A stretch of DNA of 64,000 nucleotides from positions 1-64,000 of the forward strand of contig JYOD01000041.1 in assembly GCA_000955785.1 (NCBI GenBank), in the 5' to 3' direction. The position numbers and the translations under genes were made by a program. The stretch comes from Burkholderiaceae bacterium 16. Its GTDB lineage: Bacteria; Pseudomonadota; Gammaproteobacteria; Burkholderiales; Burkholderiaceae. The notes beneath the pieces are model-generated. The model was not told the origin of the DNA, ran no database searches, and saw nothing but the letters and a program-made list of their open reading frames with translations. Position 1 is the stretch's first letter, and every line of letters begins with the position of its first letter. Positions 8,756-16,326 of this stretch are shown piece by piece.

Positions 8756-9385
8756 ATGACAACAGAAGCAAAGGCTAAACAACTAGTCCACTACATACCA
8801 ACCATCGAGGGAAAGAAGTGGGTAACAAGAAACTCAAAGAATCATGGAGGTATTCACCGACAGGAAGAGTTTCGCAAAGGGATAAAGATGCTTGAACATT
8901 GTGCTCACCACTTCCGTAACCCCAGGTTATTCCACCTTTGCTTTACAGGTGCTGATCTGGAAATCTACCAACTGGTAATGCATCGATTCTGCCGCGTGCT
9001 CACAGCAGAGGGTATCGACTATCGCTATAAAGCTGCCCGTGAGGAAGACAGCGAAAAAGGACATCACTTCCACGTGATGATCGTACTTGGATGTGAAAAG
9101 CAGACGCACCGATTCATCACCTCCACCAACGAGGAAGGAAAGCACGAAGACGTATCGGCACTGCGGAAGGCCATTATCCACACATGGAATGAATGCCAGA
9201 CGCTGAAATGCCGTGTGAATCCGCCACGAAGCATGAGCGGAAAAACCGCCTTCCTTCAATTCAATCAGTCAAACATGGAAATGTTCCATGAGGCGGCTGA
9301 CTGGATGTCGTATATATACAAGTCAAGGTCAAAACCCGCCAGCGGCACGGTTTATTTCTCTGGCAGACCTACTCGCAAGATTTGA
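8756..9385 (+). CDS. Predicted HUH endonuclease, YagK/YfjJ (inovirus Gp2-like) family
   Basis: 209 residues. HHFHV at 103-107 matches a His-hydrophobic-His metal site, and YIYK at 186-189 matches the catalytic YxxK motif of rolling-circle Rep and relaxase proteins. Overall layout resembles the YagK/YfjJ or inovirus Gp2 family carried by filamentous phages and integrative elements. It probably nicks DNA to start replication of the excised element. Two inverted repeats at 8454-8529 and 8692-8722 precede it. The ribosome site is weak. Family assignment is from memory of motifs; metal ligands and Tyr order should be compared with known members. Confidence 0.7.
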   Translation: MTTEAKAKQLVHYIPTIEGKKWVTRNSKNHGGIHRQEEFRKGIKMLEHCAHHFRNPRLFHLCFTGADLEIYQLVMHRFCRVLTAEGIDYRYKAAREEDSEKGHHFHVMIVLGCEKQTHRFITSTNEEGKHEDVSALRKAIIHTWNECQTLKCRVNPPRSMSGKTAFLQFNQSNMEMFHEAADWMSYIYKSRSKPASGTVYFSGRPTRKI

Positions 9386-9435
9386 TATTGCGCTCGATCT
9401 CTTGAGGTGGCGCGTCGTTAAGAATTAGAAGGCGA

Positions 9436-10224
9436 TTAAATGCCTCTTGCTCCGCGACATAGGGCGCTTCCATGCCTTGGAAACGAAAAAAAACTAACTA
9501 AGTAGCCAGCCAAGGCGTGAGAGGTCGCAGAAAGAATGTCCGCCACCTGCCTGCCAGTGGCGTGCCTAAAAGCCTCCTCAGATGGAGAAGGCGGCATGTA
9601 AGTTTGATAAAAATAGTTCACACCAAACGGTGAGCCGTGAATCACCTCTGACGAGATTGCGTATATCAATGCATACGCGGCCAAGAAGCGACCGCCTGCC
9701 TTCGCGCCAGCCTTTTCGCCAATGCGCCGCACTCGTGTAGGGGTGTCTGTCTCCGTCCATTCCTTGCTTGCCCCCTTCGTCGTGAACTCGGCAAATCTTG
9801 GCGGAATGGGTGTATCAGGCGGAGACGTGGCAATCTTCAGCGTGAAATCCCCACTTCCGACCGTCCTGTTTAGTTGCTTCCATGCACGGTAGCTAACCCA
9901 TCGCATAGCGCGGCCCGCCACCTCTTCAGGGGCCGTCAAGAGGAAGGCGGCATTGATGAACGATTCGGCGGCACTGCGTGCTATGGGATAAAGGTCGCGC
10001 ACAGGTATTCCACGCCAGTGCGCACACGTTAAAAGAGTATTCACAGACTGACCGGCACACATGGCGATGTGCTGAGAGGTCTTTATTTTTGCCTCCGAAA
10101 GCGTGCATACGAGGCGTTCGCCGGCAAACTCCGCCGGGCCTTGCGTGGAGACGAACAGGGAGAGGCGCAATAGCTCTAGCTGAGCTTGCAATATTGCCTC
10201 CAAGTCTTCTTGTTCTTCTCTCAA
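9436..10224 (-). CDS. Hypothetical helical protein (DUF5677-like)
   Basis: 262 residues from a TTG start with AGGAG seven bases upstream. Mostly helical, with RSAAESFINAAFLL near residue 85 and SSEVIHGSPFG near 200, a pattern reminiscent of DUF5677 proteins, some of which occur in defence islands. It is transcribed leftward, opposite to the HUH gene, and stops 50 bases from it. A late Cys/Arg tail follows. Family call is tentative and no activity is claimed. Confidence 0.6.
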   Translation of the reverse strand: MREEQEDLEAILQAQLELLRLSLFVSTQGPAEFAGERLVCTLSEAKIKTSQHIAMCAGQSVNTLLTCAHWRGIPVRDLYPIARSAAESFINAAFLLTAPEEVAGRAMRWVSYRAWKQLNRTVGSGDFTLKIATSPPDTPIPPRFAEFTTKGASKEWTETDTPTRVRRIGEKAGAKAGGRFLAAYALIYAISSEVIHGSPFGVNYFYQTYMPPSPSEEAFRHATGRQVADILSATSHALAGYLVSFFSFPRHGSALCRGARGI

Positions 10225-10673
10225 TCCCTTCTCCTGTTATTTTGCATTGGCTATCTAGCTCGCTCCAAGACTCTACTATGAACATCCGGTTTGCTCGCCG
10301 TGGCCTGCCGGTGCAGTGGAACCTGCCATATACGGAACAAGGCGTTAGCTTCGTGCTGTAACCCGGAAGTAGGAATTAGCTTAGATGGCTAAGCAAATCT
10401 ACGCGTTCCATTCTTCTTTTTCGTTCGCGACATGCGCCAACACCACGACGAATTGCACCAAAAACGCCCTGAAAATTGGCGCATTCACGCAATATCATGC
10501 CGCCAAAACTCGCAAAAGACCGTGAATTAGTGCGCGTTTTCGAGCATAATGCAGCATGTTTTGCTCAGAAATCACTGGTTTTCAGACGATTCCGTGCCGT
10601 CGGCATCAACTGAGCCGTGTGTCCGGCACTGGGTCTCCGGCATAGCTTTGCACCATGCCGGAGGTGCATGGGC
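10225..10673. other. Gene-free stretch, 449 bases
   Basis: Only very short frames without ribosome sites. One inverted repeat, CTCCGGCA (10635-10642) with TGCCGGAG (10656-10663), lies just past the 3' end of the small gene at 10674 and may be its terminator, though no T-run follows. Confidence 0.4.
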
Positions 10674-10826
10674 TTACTTGCCCTTCGTCGGCTTCGAAGG
10701 AGGCGTACGCTTCTCCGTCACCGTCGTCTTGGGATGGGTTTTCGCATAGCCGGGAGTCACGAACTTGCCCGTTTCAGCACTGCGGCTGTTGCCGCTGCCG
10801 CTACCACTCTTGCCTTTGGTTGCCAT
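10674..10826 (-). CDS. Small basic protein of a widespread unnamed family
   Basis: 50 residues, MATKGKSGSGSGNSRSAETG then KFVTPGYAKTHPKTTVTEK. AGGAG lies eight bases before the ATG at 10826. Short proteins with the core R-S-x-x-T-G-K/R-F/Y-V-T and H-P-K-T-T-V are common in Proteobacteria, on chromosomes and mobile elements; their role is unknown. The N-terminal Gly/Ser/Lys stretch is probably disordered. No partner gene is evident next to it. Confidence 0.75.
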   Translation of the reverse strand: MATKGKSGSGSGNSRSAETGKFVTPGYAKTHPKTTVTEKRTPPSKPTKGK

Positions 10827-10877
10827 GATGGTTACTCCTGAAAGGATTTCCGTCAAAAAGAAACACTACATTTAGTG

Positions 10878-11082
10878 GTACGACAGTGATGCGTGTACGT
10901 ATGTCGTACTTAGATTAATGTAATCCACTTTTTTCCGTTTCACCAGTCCCCAGCAGGCGGCCTTCCATGCGGTGGTACGTGTACTAAACCGTTCACTTGC
11001 GTACATGGCGTCTGAGTGGTGTACGAAACTATGCTTGCGATGCTTTCGTACATATCATATGATTCGTACATCTATTCCGTAC
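10878..11082. repeat. GTAC-rich repeat region before the serine recombinase
   Basis: GTAC occurs at 10878, 10895, 10906, 10975, 10981, 11001, 11021, 11048, 11066 and 11079, mostly as CGTAC or GTACG in both orientations. Spacing of the last three is 18 and 13 bases. This resembles the multi-subsite res or regulatory region of a resolvase; not tested. Confidence 0.5.
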
Positions 11083-11092
11083 AGGGTGCCAC

Positions 11093-11722
11093 ATGTCCCG
11101 AGTCTTCGCTTACTGCCGTACCTCCACATCGGACCAGACGACTGAGAACCAGCGCAGAGAGATTGAAGCGGCTGGCTTCGCCATCGACAAGCGTCGCATC
11201 GTTGAGGAAGTCATCAGCGGCTCTGTAGCAGCCGAACAGCGCCCCGGCTTCGCCAAGCTGGTTGACAGGCTGGAATCGGGTGACGTGCTCATTGTCACGA
11301 AGCTGGACAGGCTAGGCCGCAACGCTATGGACGTACGTGCCACGGTCGAGAGACTGGCTGAGATGGGTGTGAGGGTGCATTGCCTTGCCTTGGGCGGCGT
11401 TGATCTCACTAGCTCTGCGGGTAAGATGACTATGCAGGTCATTGCCGCTGTAGCGGAGTTTGAACGTGACCTCTTGATTGAGAGGACGCAGCAGGGTATC
11501 AGCCGAGCCAAGGCCGAAGGTAAGACATTCGGCAGACCGTCCGCACTGACCGATGAACAACAGGTTGAGGTAACACGCAGGCTGGCTCAAGGCGAGGCAG
11601 TAGCAGCCCTTGCACGAGAGTTCGATACCACGCGACAGACCATCATGCGGATTCGACTCAAGGCGATACCTTCAGCTACAGCACAGGCTTGGCCCCGTGG
11701 TGATGAGAAGCCTTTCCGGTGA
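11093..11722 (+). CDS. Serine recombinase (resolvase/invertase family)
   Basis: 209 residues, the usual size of small serine recombinases. YCRTSTSDQ places the nucleophile at S11 with R9 beside it; then [28 protein letters not shown] (the conserved KLDRLGR block) and the long E helix leading to [20 protein letters not shown]. The C-terminal residues 168-192 form a helix-turn-helix ([19 protein letters not shown]) that would read its site. The preceding 200 bases are packed with GTAC motifs. It may resolve dimers of the element or invert DNA; no invertible segment is visible nearby. Confidence 0.92.
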   Translation: MSRVFAYCRTSTSDQTTENQRREIEAAGFAIDKRRIVEEVISGSVAAEQRPGFAKLVDRLESGDVLIVTKLDRLGRNAMDVRATVERLAEMGVRVHCLALGGVDLTSSAGKMTMQVIAAVAEFERDLLIERTQQGISRAKAEGKTFGRPSALTDEQQVEVTRRLAQGEAVAALAREFDTTRQTIMRIRLKAIPSATAQAWPRGDEKPFR

Positions 11723-11976
11723 GTCTATAGCACACCACCACAGCCCCGTAGCTGCGTCGAAACAGCCTGGACTAGCCCCGACACCACCCGCCAGCGGCGA
11801 CGCTCCCTGTAAATATCTTGCAGTCTCTGGCGAGGGCAAACCCGGTATGCCGCCTTGGTCTAGCCATGACATGGCAGAAGTCATGTCGAACGCCCTGAGA
11901 TACTTTCTCGCTGGCAAGCCCCGTCTGCCAAGAATGCCACCCCACCCGCCCAAAAATTTTTTGAGCCGTCATTTCC

Positions 11977-12918
11977 CTAGCTATTCAACGCTTTCTCCGA
12001 CTCCACAAGGAAAACGATACTTGCAGCAGTCATATGCAACACGTAGGAAACGATGTGCAAAGGAACTTCGACAATCGTCGTGCCCTGCCCGTGCCCGCCG
12101 AGCTTATTGCGAGCAGTCGGCACACCTCCTTCCAAGGTGCTACGAAGCCCTGAAAAATGCTTCGCCCAAAACAATGGAATCAGGCCGTTCTGAATGCATA
12201 TCTCGATTAACGGGTTAGCTGTTGCATTCGCGGCATATGCCCATTTACGCTTGTCGCAAATGGCCTTCATCGTGCTTTCCAAGGATTTCAGCGCCTCCGC
12301 CAACGCCTCCTTGGCGTTCCCGTGGCGGTAGTGCTCGTGAGCGCCCAGAAATTCGGCTTGTGCTCCGGCATACTCTTTCCCACGGAGCAACGCCAGAGCG
12401 GGCTTAACCACTTCGGCGTGCAACAGTTCGGAATCCACGCGGATCACCTCCCCGCCGTTGATCTGATAGCCTACACCATGTTCCCGAAAACGGGTATTGA
12501 GTTCCTCTATGGCAGCCTTTGCGATTTTCGATGCATTGCTGCGGCCCATATAATCGAACTTGGAGGCGAACACTACGATAACACGAGATGCCAGTTCCAC
12601 GGCATCCATGATCTTTTCCGCATCCAGCTCACTCATGAGGAAATCAACTAGCTCCTTGTAATAGCTGCGATTTTCGCGTCCCCCGCCGTTCAGGGTAAAT
12701 AACCCGTATTCACGGCACAGGGCTTGAACGATATGTTGGTAGGCCGCCTTCACATCCGGATAACGGCCGTAATAATCCTCCTTATCGCCGAGGATTCCTT
12801 CAAAAATGTGGACGAGTTGTATGCGCAGCGGCTTGGGAATTTCGTCATAGGTGTAGACATCAGGTGCTTCACCACGCGAACGGCGCTGACGTTTTGAGAA
12901 GAGATCAAAGGTGGCCAC
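11977..12918 (-). CDS. AbiJ-like protein with HEPN motif (STM4504/CBY_0614 family)
   Basis: 313 residues from a GTG start with AGAGGG upstream. The N-terminus (ATFDLFSKRQRRSRGEAPDVY then EIPKPLRIQLVHI) matches the AbiJ N-terminal domain 4 pattern of the STM4504/CBY_0614 family. The C-terminal domain carries R270-N271-K-L-G-G-H276, the R-N-x4-H signature of HEPN ribonucleases, in a helical setting. AbiJ-type proteins act in abortive infection, where a HEPN RNase cuts host or phage RNA. That role here is inferred from family and location beside a retron. It stands alone with about 130 bases before the GIY-YIG gene on the same strand. Confidence 0.78.
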   Translation of the reverse strand: MATFDLFSKRQRRSRGEAPDVYTYDEIPKPLRIQLVHIFEGILGDKEDYYGRYPDVKAAYQHIVQALCREYGLFTLNGGGRENRSYYKELVDFLMSELDAEKIMDAVELASRVIVVFASKFDYMGRSNASKIAKAAIEELNTRFREHGVGYQINGGEVIRVDSELLHAEVVKPALALLRGKEYAGAQAEFLGAHEHYRHGNAKEALAEALKSLESTMKAICDKRKWAYAANATANPLIEICIQNGLIPLFWAKHFSGLRSTLEGGVPTARNKLGGHGQGTTIVEVPLHIVSYVLHMTAASIVFLVESEKALNS

Positions 12919-13049
12919 GACCGCCCTCTAGTAGGCTTGTTATCGACTCCGTAACTTTAACATGACCGTAAGCGGCATTCGCCTGTCGAGTATCCCTGTC
13001 GGGTGGCGGACGGTCGCCGAGTTGCTATGGGTGCTGGAGTATTCGTGTG

Positions 13050-13502
13050 CTAGACATCAAGGGGATTCAACAACGGCTTTAGGCCGAAAACGCCACCAGA
13101 GCGAGCACTCCTTTCGAGATCATACGCTTGGCTGCTCGTTTCAACGAGGGAAAACTGGTACTCAAGCCTCCCGTGTATATAAGTTTTCGTCAATCGATCC
13201 AGCGTGTTTTCACCCGTAGCGAACCTCTGGAGTTCTTCAAACTGAATGCTTGGAAGAACGAGGCGGTTGGCCACGTAGACACAAAACTGATCGCCACTTA
13301 ATCTGCCAGAGGCATGGCTCGCCAGTCTGGTTGTCAGACCATACCGCTTTTTTCCTGCCTGTTTAGCCTTCTCGAACTCCCTGCCGGACATGCCGCAGTA
13401 TATAAGCTGATCATGATCCCAAATCGCATATACTCCCACTGCGGTAGCGGGTATTTCAAGATTGGGCCAGTCGGAAAACCGGTAGCGTTGCGAGAATATC
13501 AC
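13050..13502 (-). CDS. GIY-YIG family nuclease coupled to the retron
   Basis: 150 residues. The paired motif is clear: GVYAIW (GVY at 23-25) and LIYCGMSG (YCG at 35-37), followed by R59 in TTRLASHASGRL, a glutamate near E130 (AYDLERSAR) and a terminal Asn (LLNP), the usual catalytic order of GIY-YIG enzymes. It starts with GTG overlapping the TGA of the reverse transcriptase by four bases (GTGA), so translation is probably coupled. Such a close link points to a retron accessory or effector. I do not recall a GIY-YIG partner for a TOPRIM-fused retron, but cannot search. Confidence 0.82.
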   Translation of the reverse strand: MIFSQRYRFSDWPNLEIPATAVGVYAIWDHDQLIYCGMSGREFEKAKQAGKKRYGLTTRLASHASGRLSGDQFCVYVANRLVLPSIQFEELQRFATGENTLDRLTKTYIHGRLEYQFSLVETSSQAYDLERSARSGGVFGLKPLLNPLDV

Positions 13503-15217
13503 GCAGTCTCCGTGACGAATTTTGCGGCGTGATAATCGAGAATCTTTACGAGGTTATCAAAAATCGCGGCAAACGCACTGAAGTCAATTTTATCTGCATG
13601 CGCCTCGACAACCTTATAAGCAAAAACGGCCTTTCCATAATGCATCGCTGTGTCGATTTCGTTTTTGGAATTGAATGTTTTCGCCCCGATCTTTGTATCT
13701 AGGGTTTTGGGATCAAAGAAGTCCTCGATCTTTGATTCCTTCGCGCCGGCCAATAATGGTGTGGCGCATACGTAGAAGTTCTTAAATACGTGGACAAATG
13801 ACTCCGATCCATCCGGCCGTTTCCCTGTTATACCTTGAATGAAGCCATATATCCTTCTCGCGCCATCATCATTGTCAATCAGAAGAATGACTGGATGTTT
13901 CATCCCCGGGGCTTTGAAGCGTACACTCTCTTCCCGATACAATTCGGCAAACGCTTTCAAATCCGGCGTGCCTCCCTGAAGCCTCAAAATCCGACCAGTA
14001 CTAGTTCCAGTGAATCGAAATCGACGGAAATCAATGGTTACCGAGCCATCTGTTTTTTTTGTTGCTAACTTGGGATACTTATCCGCTAGACTTCGGATGG
14101 CATGGGTAATATAAACGTTATCAGTCTTCCCCTCACAAAGGAGAACCGGTACATCGGCGGAGTAGAATTCCTTGAAAAGCAGGAATTGACGATACATTTT
14201 TTCCTTGTCCCCGAGCGAACCACTATTTTTTGCCCTAAGGGAGCGGTTGTATAAATCAATTCCGTCGACAAAACCGAGCATGCCATGTAGCTGATTGAGC
14301 GAGCCCTGCGTTTCAGGGGTGCCAGGTATGTGGAATTTTCCCGTCGTAAAGAGTTGGTGAACCATAGCTCGAACAGTTCTTCGATACGCGCTACGAACAT
14401 TCACTTTCTTGTTGACGACAAGACCTGTCACCTCTTGGCGAGCTTCCTGATATTGCATGCGGGTTTTTGAGTTATTTAAACTGAAACCGCATTGCGTTAT
14501 TATTCTTTCTAACTCATGACTCGGTTGCCAATCGTGCTCATTGACAGGGCAGCGCGTTGCGATGGTGTCGGGAAAGTCCCGTAGGCTTGTGGAGAAAGTG
14601 AGGTCGTCAGCGTATCTAGAATAAGTGCATCCGGCGCGTTTCGCCAGTCTAACGAGATGCGTATCTAGTATGTGTCCGATAAGGTTCGATATAACTGGTG
14701 AGCAGGGGCTGCCTTGCGGGATTGAGCCATTCGTGCACGCGATTTGTGCAAGTATGGTCGCGATTTTTGGGTTAAGGTCGAAGTTGTTGTCCTTTATGAA
14801 AAACCCTCGCACTCGCCCAAAGTTTATACTGCCGAAGAAGTTCTCAATATCAATATTGAAAACATGTCGACGTTTGCAGTGCTGTTTAGCATTGGTAATG
14901 ATAGAGCGCCGCCGACGAAAGCCATGTGAAATTCGGTCTGGATTCTTTCCCTCGTCGCCACGCCCTTGATTTTTTGTGATTTCATCAGCGCAATTTTGGA
15001 GCAAATCCGCTAGTCTGCGTTGCAGCAGCTTCAGATCGCTATATGGCGCGGAGATTTGACGGACGCCACCTGAGCGTTTCGGTATGTCGAAAGTCTTGTA
15101 CTTGCTCGCATCAGACTTCACGTACAAGATATAAGAGAGCGCGGCGGTCTTGAATCCGAGAAGACTCGCGATATCGTGGATTGTAGTTGCCTCTTTTAAT
15201 TCGGCTAACAGTGACAT
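13499..15217 (-). CDS. Retron reverse transcriptase fused to a TOPRIM domain (Ec67-like)
   Basis: 572 residues; GGGGAGGA lies just upstream of the ATG. Reverse transcriptase: template-binding and palm motifs with D123 (NIDIENFF), QGSPCSPVISN at 168-178 and catalytic YADD at 202-205. Retron-specific marks are both present: NAxxH as NAKQH at 109-113 and VTG at 263-265. The C-terminal half holds a TOPRIM fold: CEGKTD at 361-366 (E362) and IDNDDG at 447-452, an acidic pair used for metal-dependent DNA or RNA cleavage. This is the architecture of retron Ec67 (Eco2), an anti-phage system. It copies the RNA at 15239-15364 into msDNA. Low GC suggests recent transfer. Confidence 0.95.
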   Translation of the reverse strand: MSLLAELKEATTIHDIASLLGFKTAALSYILYVKSDASKYKTFDIPKRSGGVRQISAPYSDLKLLQRRLADLLQNCADEITKNQGRGDEGKNPDRISHGFRRRRSIITNAKQHCKRRHVFNIDIENFFGSINFGRVRGFFIKDNNFDLNPKIATILAQIACTNGSIPQGSPCSPVISNLIGHILDTHLVRLAKRAGCTYSRYADDLTFSTSLRDFPDTIATRCPVNEHDWQPSHELERIITQCGFSLNNSKTRMQYQEARQEVTGLVVNKKVNVRSAYRRTVRAMVHQLFTTGKFHIPGTPETQGSLNQLHGMLGFVDGIDLYNRSLRAKNSGSLGDKEKMYRQFLLFKEFYSADVPVLLCEGKTDNVYITHAIRSLADKYPKLATKKTDGSVTIDFRRFRFTGTSTGRILRLQGGTPDLKAFAELYREESVRFKAPGMKHPVILLIDNDDGARRIYGFIQGITGKRPDGSESFVHVFKNFYVCATPLLAGAKESKIEDFFDPKTLDTKIGAKTFNSKNEIDTAMHYGKAVFAYKVVEAHADKIDFSAFAAIFDNLVKILDYHAAKFVTETA

Positions 15218-15238
15218 GCTTCCTCCCCGCTTTAGAGA

Positions 15239-15364
15239 GGCTTACAGGCACTCTTTTGCAGGCGCATATGGCGTAATATGCGATTTATGAGAGATATCGA
15301 GGGCATAGCCCCGGACATTGGTGTCACTTACCACGAAACATGGTAAAAAATCTGCCTGTAAGCC
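15239..15364 (-). ncRNA. Retron msr-msd RNA
   Basis: Just upstream of the RT. A perfect 12-bp inverted repeat, GGCTTACAGGCA (read on the minus strand from 15364) and TGCCTGTAAGCC (ending 15239), forms the a1/a2 stem. The G right after a1 (base 15352) would be the 2'-5' branch guanosine. Inside are a hairpin TTACCA...TGGTAA, a small GGGC-TAT-GCCC hairpin (msr) and CGCATAT-TACGCC-ATATGCG (msd). The context AGGCAGATTT after a1 and GAGTGCCTG before a2 matches retron Ec67 as I remember it. Exact transcript ends are not known. Confidence 0.88.
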
Positions 15365-15492
15365 CGGTGCGCAGCTTATCACATAACTATGCGCAATGTA
15401 CGCCAGGACATACTCCGAAAAGTTTGTCTTGCGGGTGGGATATGACCTTTATGTACGGACGTCGCCAGCGCACCACGCCTCCCGGCTTCTTG

Positions 15493-15849
15493 TTATCTAG
15501 GCATGTAATGAAACATGTAATAGGTTGAAACCGGCCAACCAAGGAATGCTGCGAGGCTCATCGGCAGCGTGCCAACGATCCGCTCAACTAGCACACCCGC
15601 CAAGCTGGCAGCCAATCCGATAACGAAGATTACGAGCGGTGCCCACCAAGCGACAGTCCAGCCGTAATAGCCGAGATAGGCCAGCCCTGTGACGGTTCCT
15701 GCAAGGGCCGATAGGCCCAACACGAAACCAAAGACTTGGCTACGTCCGCGAAAATTCCTGAGGTGCAACTGCTGGTAGTAGACACAGACGGCGAAGACGC
15801 AATAGAAGGCAATCGAAGGCCAGGAGAGTACGCTCATCGGTGCTATCAC
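15493..15849 (-). CDS. Small membrane protein near attR
   Basis: 118 residues with four hydrophobic segments, at about 8-24, 38-60, 66-88 and 94-112, and few charged residues; a GTG start at 15849 with AGAGAAG just upstream is chosen over the ATG four codons later, which has no ribosome site. It is the last gene of the element and lies upstream of the retron RNA on the same strand, separated by about 130 bases. Membrane proteins serve as effectors in several defence systems, but no link is shown here. Family not recognised. Confidence 0.6.
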   Translation of the reverse strand: MIAPMSVLSWPSIAFYCVFAVCVYYQQLHLRNFRGRSQVFGFVLGLSALAGTVTGLAYLGYYGWTVAWWAPLVIFVIGLAASLAGVLVERIVGTLPMSLAAFLGWPVSTYYMFHYMPR

Positions 15850-16326
15850 TTCTCTTGTATGAATCGACGTGCACCGTACCGCGCAACACGGAGGTCAGCT
15901 ATAGCCCTGTGGCGGGGATCATCGCATTGTGTTTTTGTTTCAGACCAACAGGATGCGCTGCTACAATGCCAGCGGGTGTGTCACCTGAATGAGTCACGCG
16001 GCTCTGGTTGCCGTTGCTAAGTCGTTGTTTTATAACGATTTGATTTCGGAAGTGGGGATGGTCGGGCTCGTCCCCCTAACATTCCCCAGTCGTATCCGTA
16101 GCACCCCCCCGCATCATCGCGCTTTCTTGCCGCATGTGCATCAAGCACTCGCGCCAGGCGCCGATCGTCCGCTGGTTGCAATCCGCCTTCAGCAGAATAT
16201 TCCCGCACGGCAGTCCGGCCGCGTCGAATCCGCGGCATGGGGGCCAGTTTCGTCCCCCGTGCCCGCGCCGCCGACGTTAGCTATTCTGCCGCGCCTCCCC
16301 CGCCCTTGTCATGATCCAGGACATAT
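15850..16326. other. Element right end and flanking gene-free DNA
   Basis: Contains attR at 16060-16077. A TACAAT box near 15962-15967 resembles a -10 element. The 250 bases after attR are the original downstream flank of ffs; a 48-codon frame at 16134-16280 has no ribosome site and is not called. Confidence 0.5.
16060..16077 (+). repeat. attR, right 18-bp attachment repeat
   Basis: GGTCGGGCTCGTCCCCCT, the exact copy of attL at 4250-4267. The SRP RNA core is absent here, so this is only the displaced 3' fragment of ffs. Confidence 0.92.

Larger units (their letters stand above)
4250..16077 (+). mobile_element. 11.8-kb integrative element in the 3' end of ffs
   Basis: The element is bounded by the direct repeat GGTCGGGCTCGTCCCCCT at 4250-4267 and 16060-16077. 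The left copy forms the 3' end of the 4.5S RNA gene and the integrase gene begins 97 bases inside it, the usual layout for site-specific integration into an RNA gene. Base composition inside is visibly more AT-rich than in the flanks. Contents: integrase, small unknown genes, HUH-like protein, serine recombinase, AbiJ/HEPN-like protein, retron with GIY-YIG gene, and a membrane protein. No capsid, tail or conjugation gene is visible, so it is a genomic island or satellite-sized element. Confidence 0.92.

Noticed and set aside
16134-16280. 48-codon frame after attR
   Set aside because: No ribosome site and Pro/Arg-rich low-complexity end; nothing supports expression.
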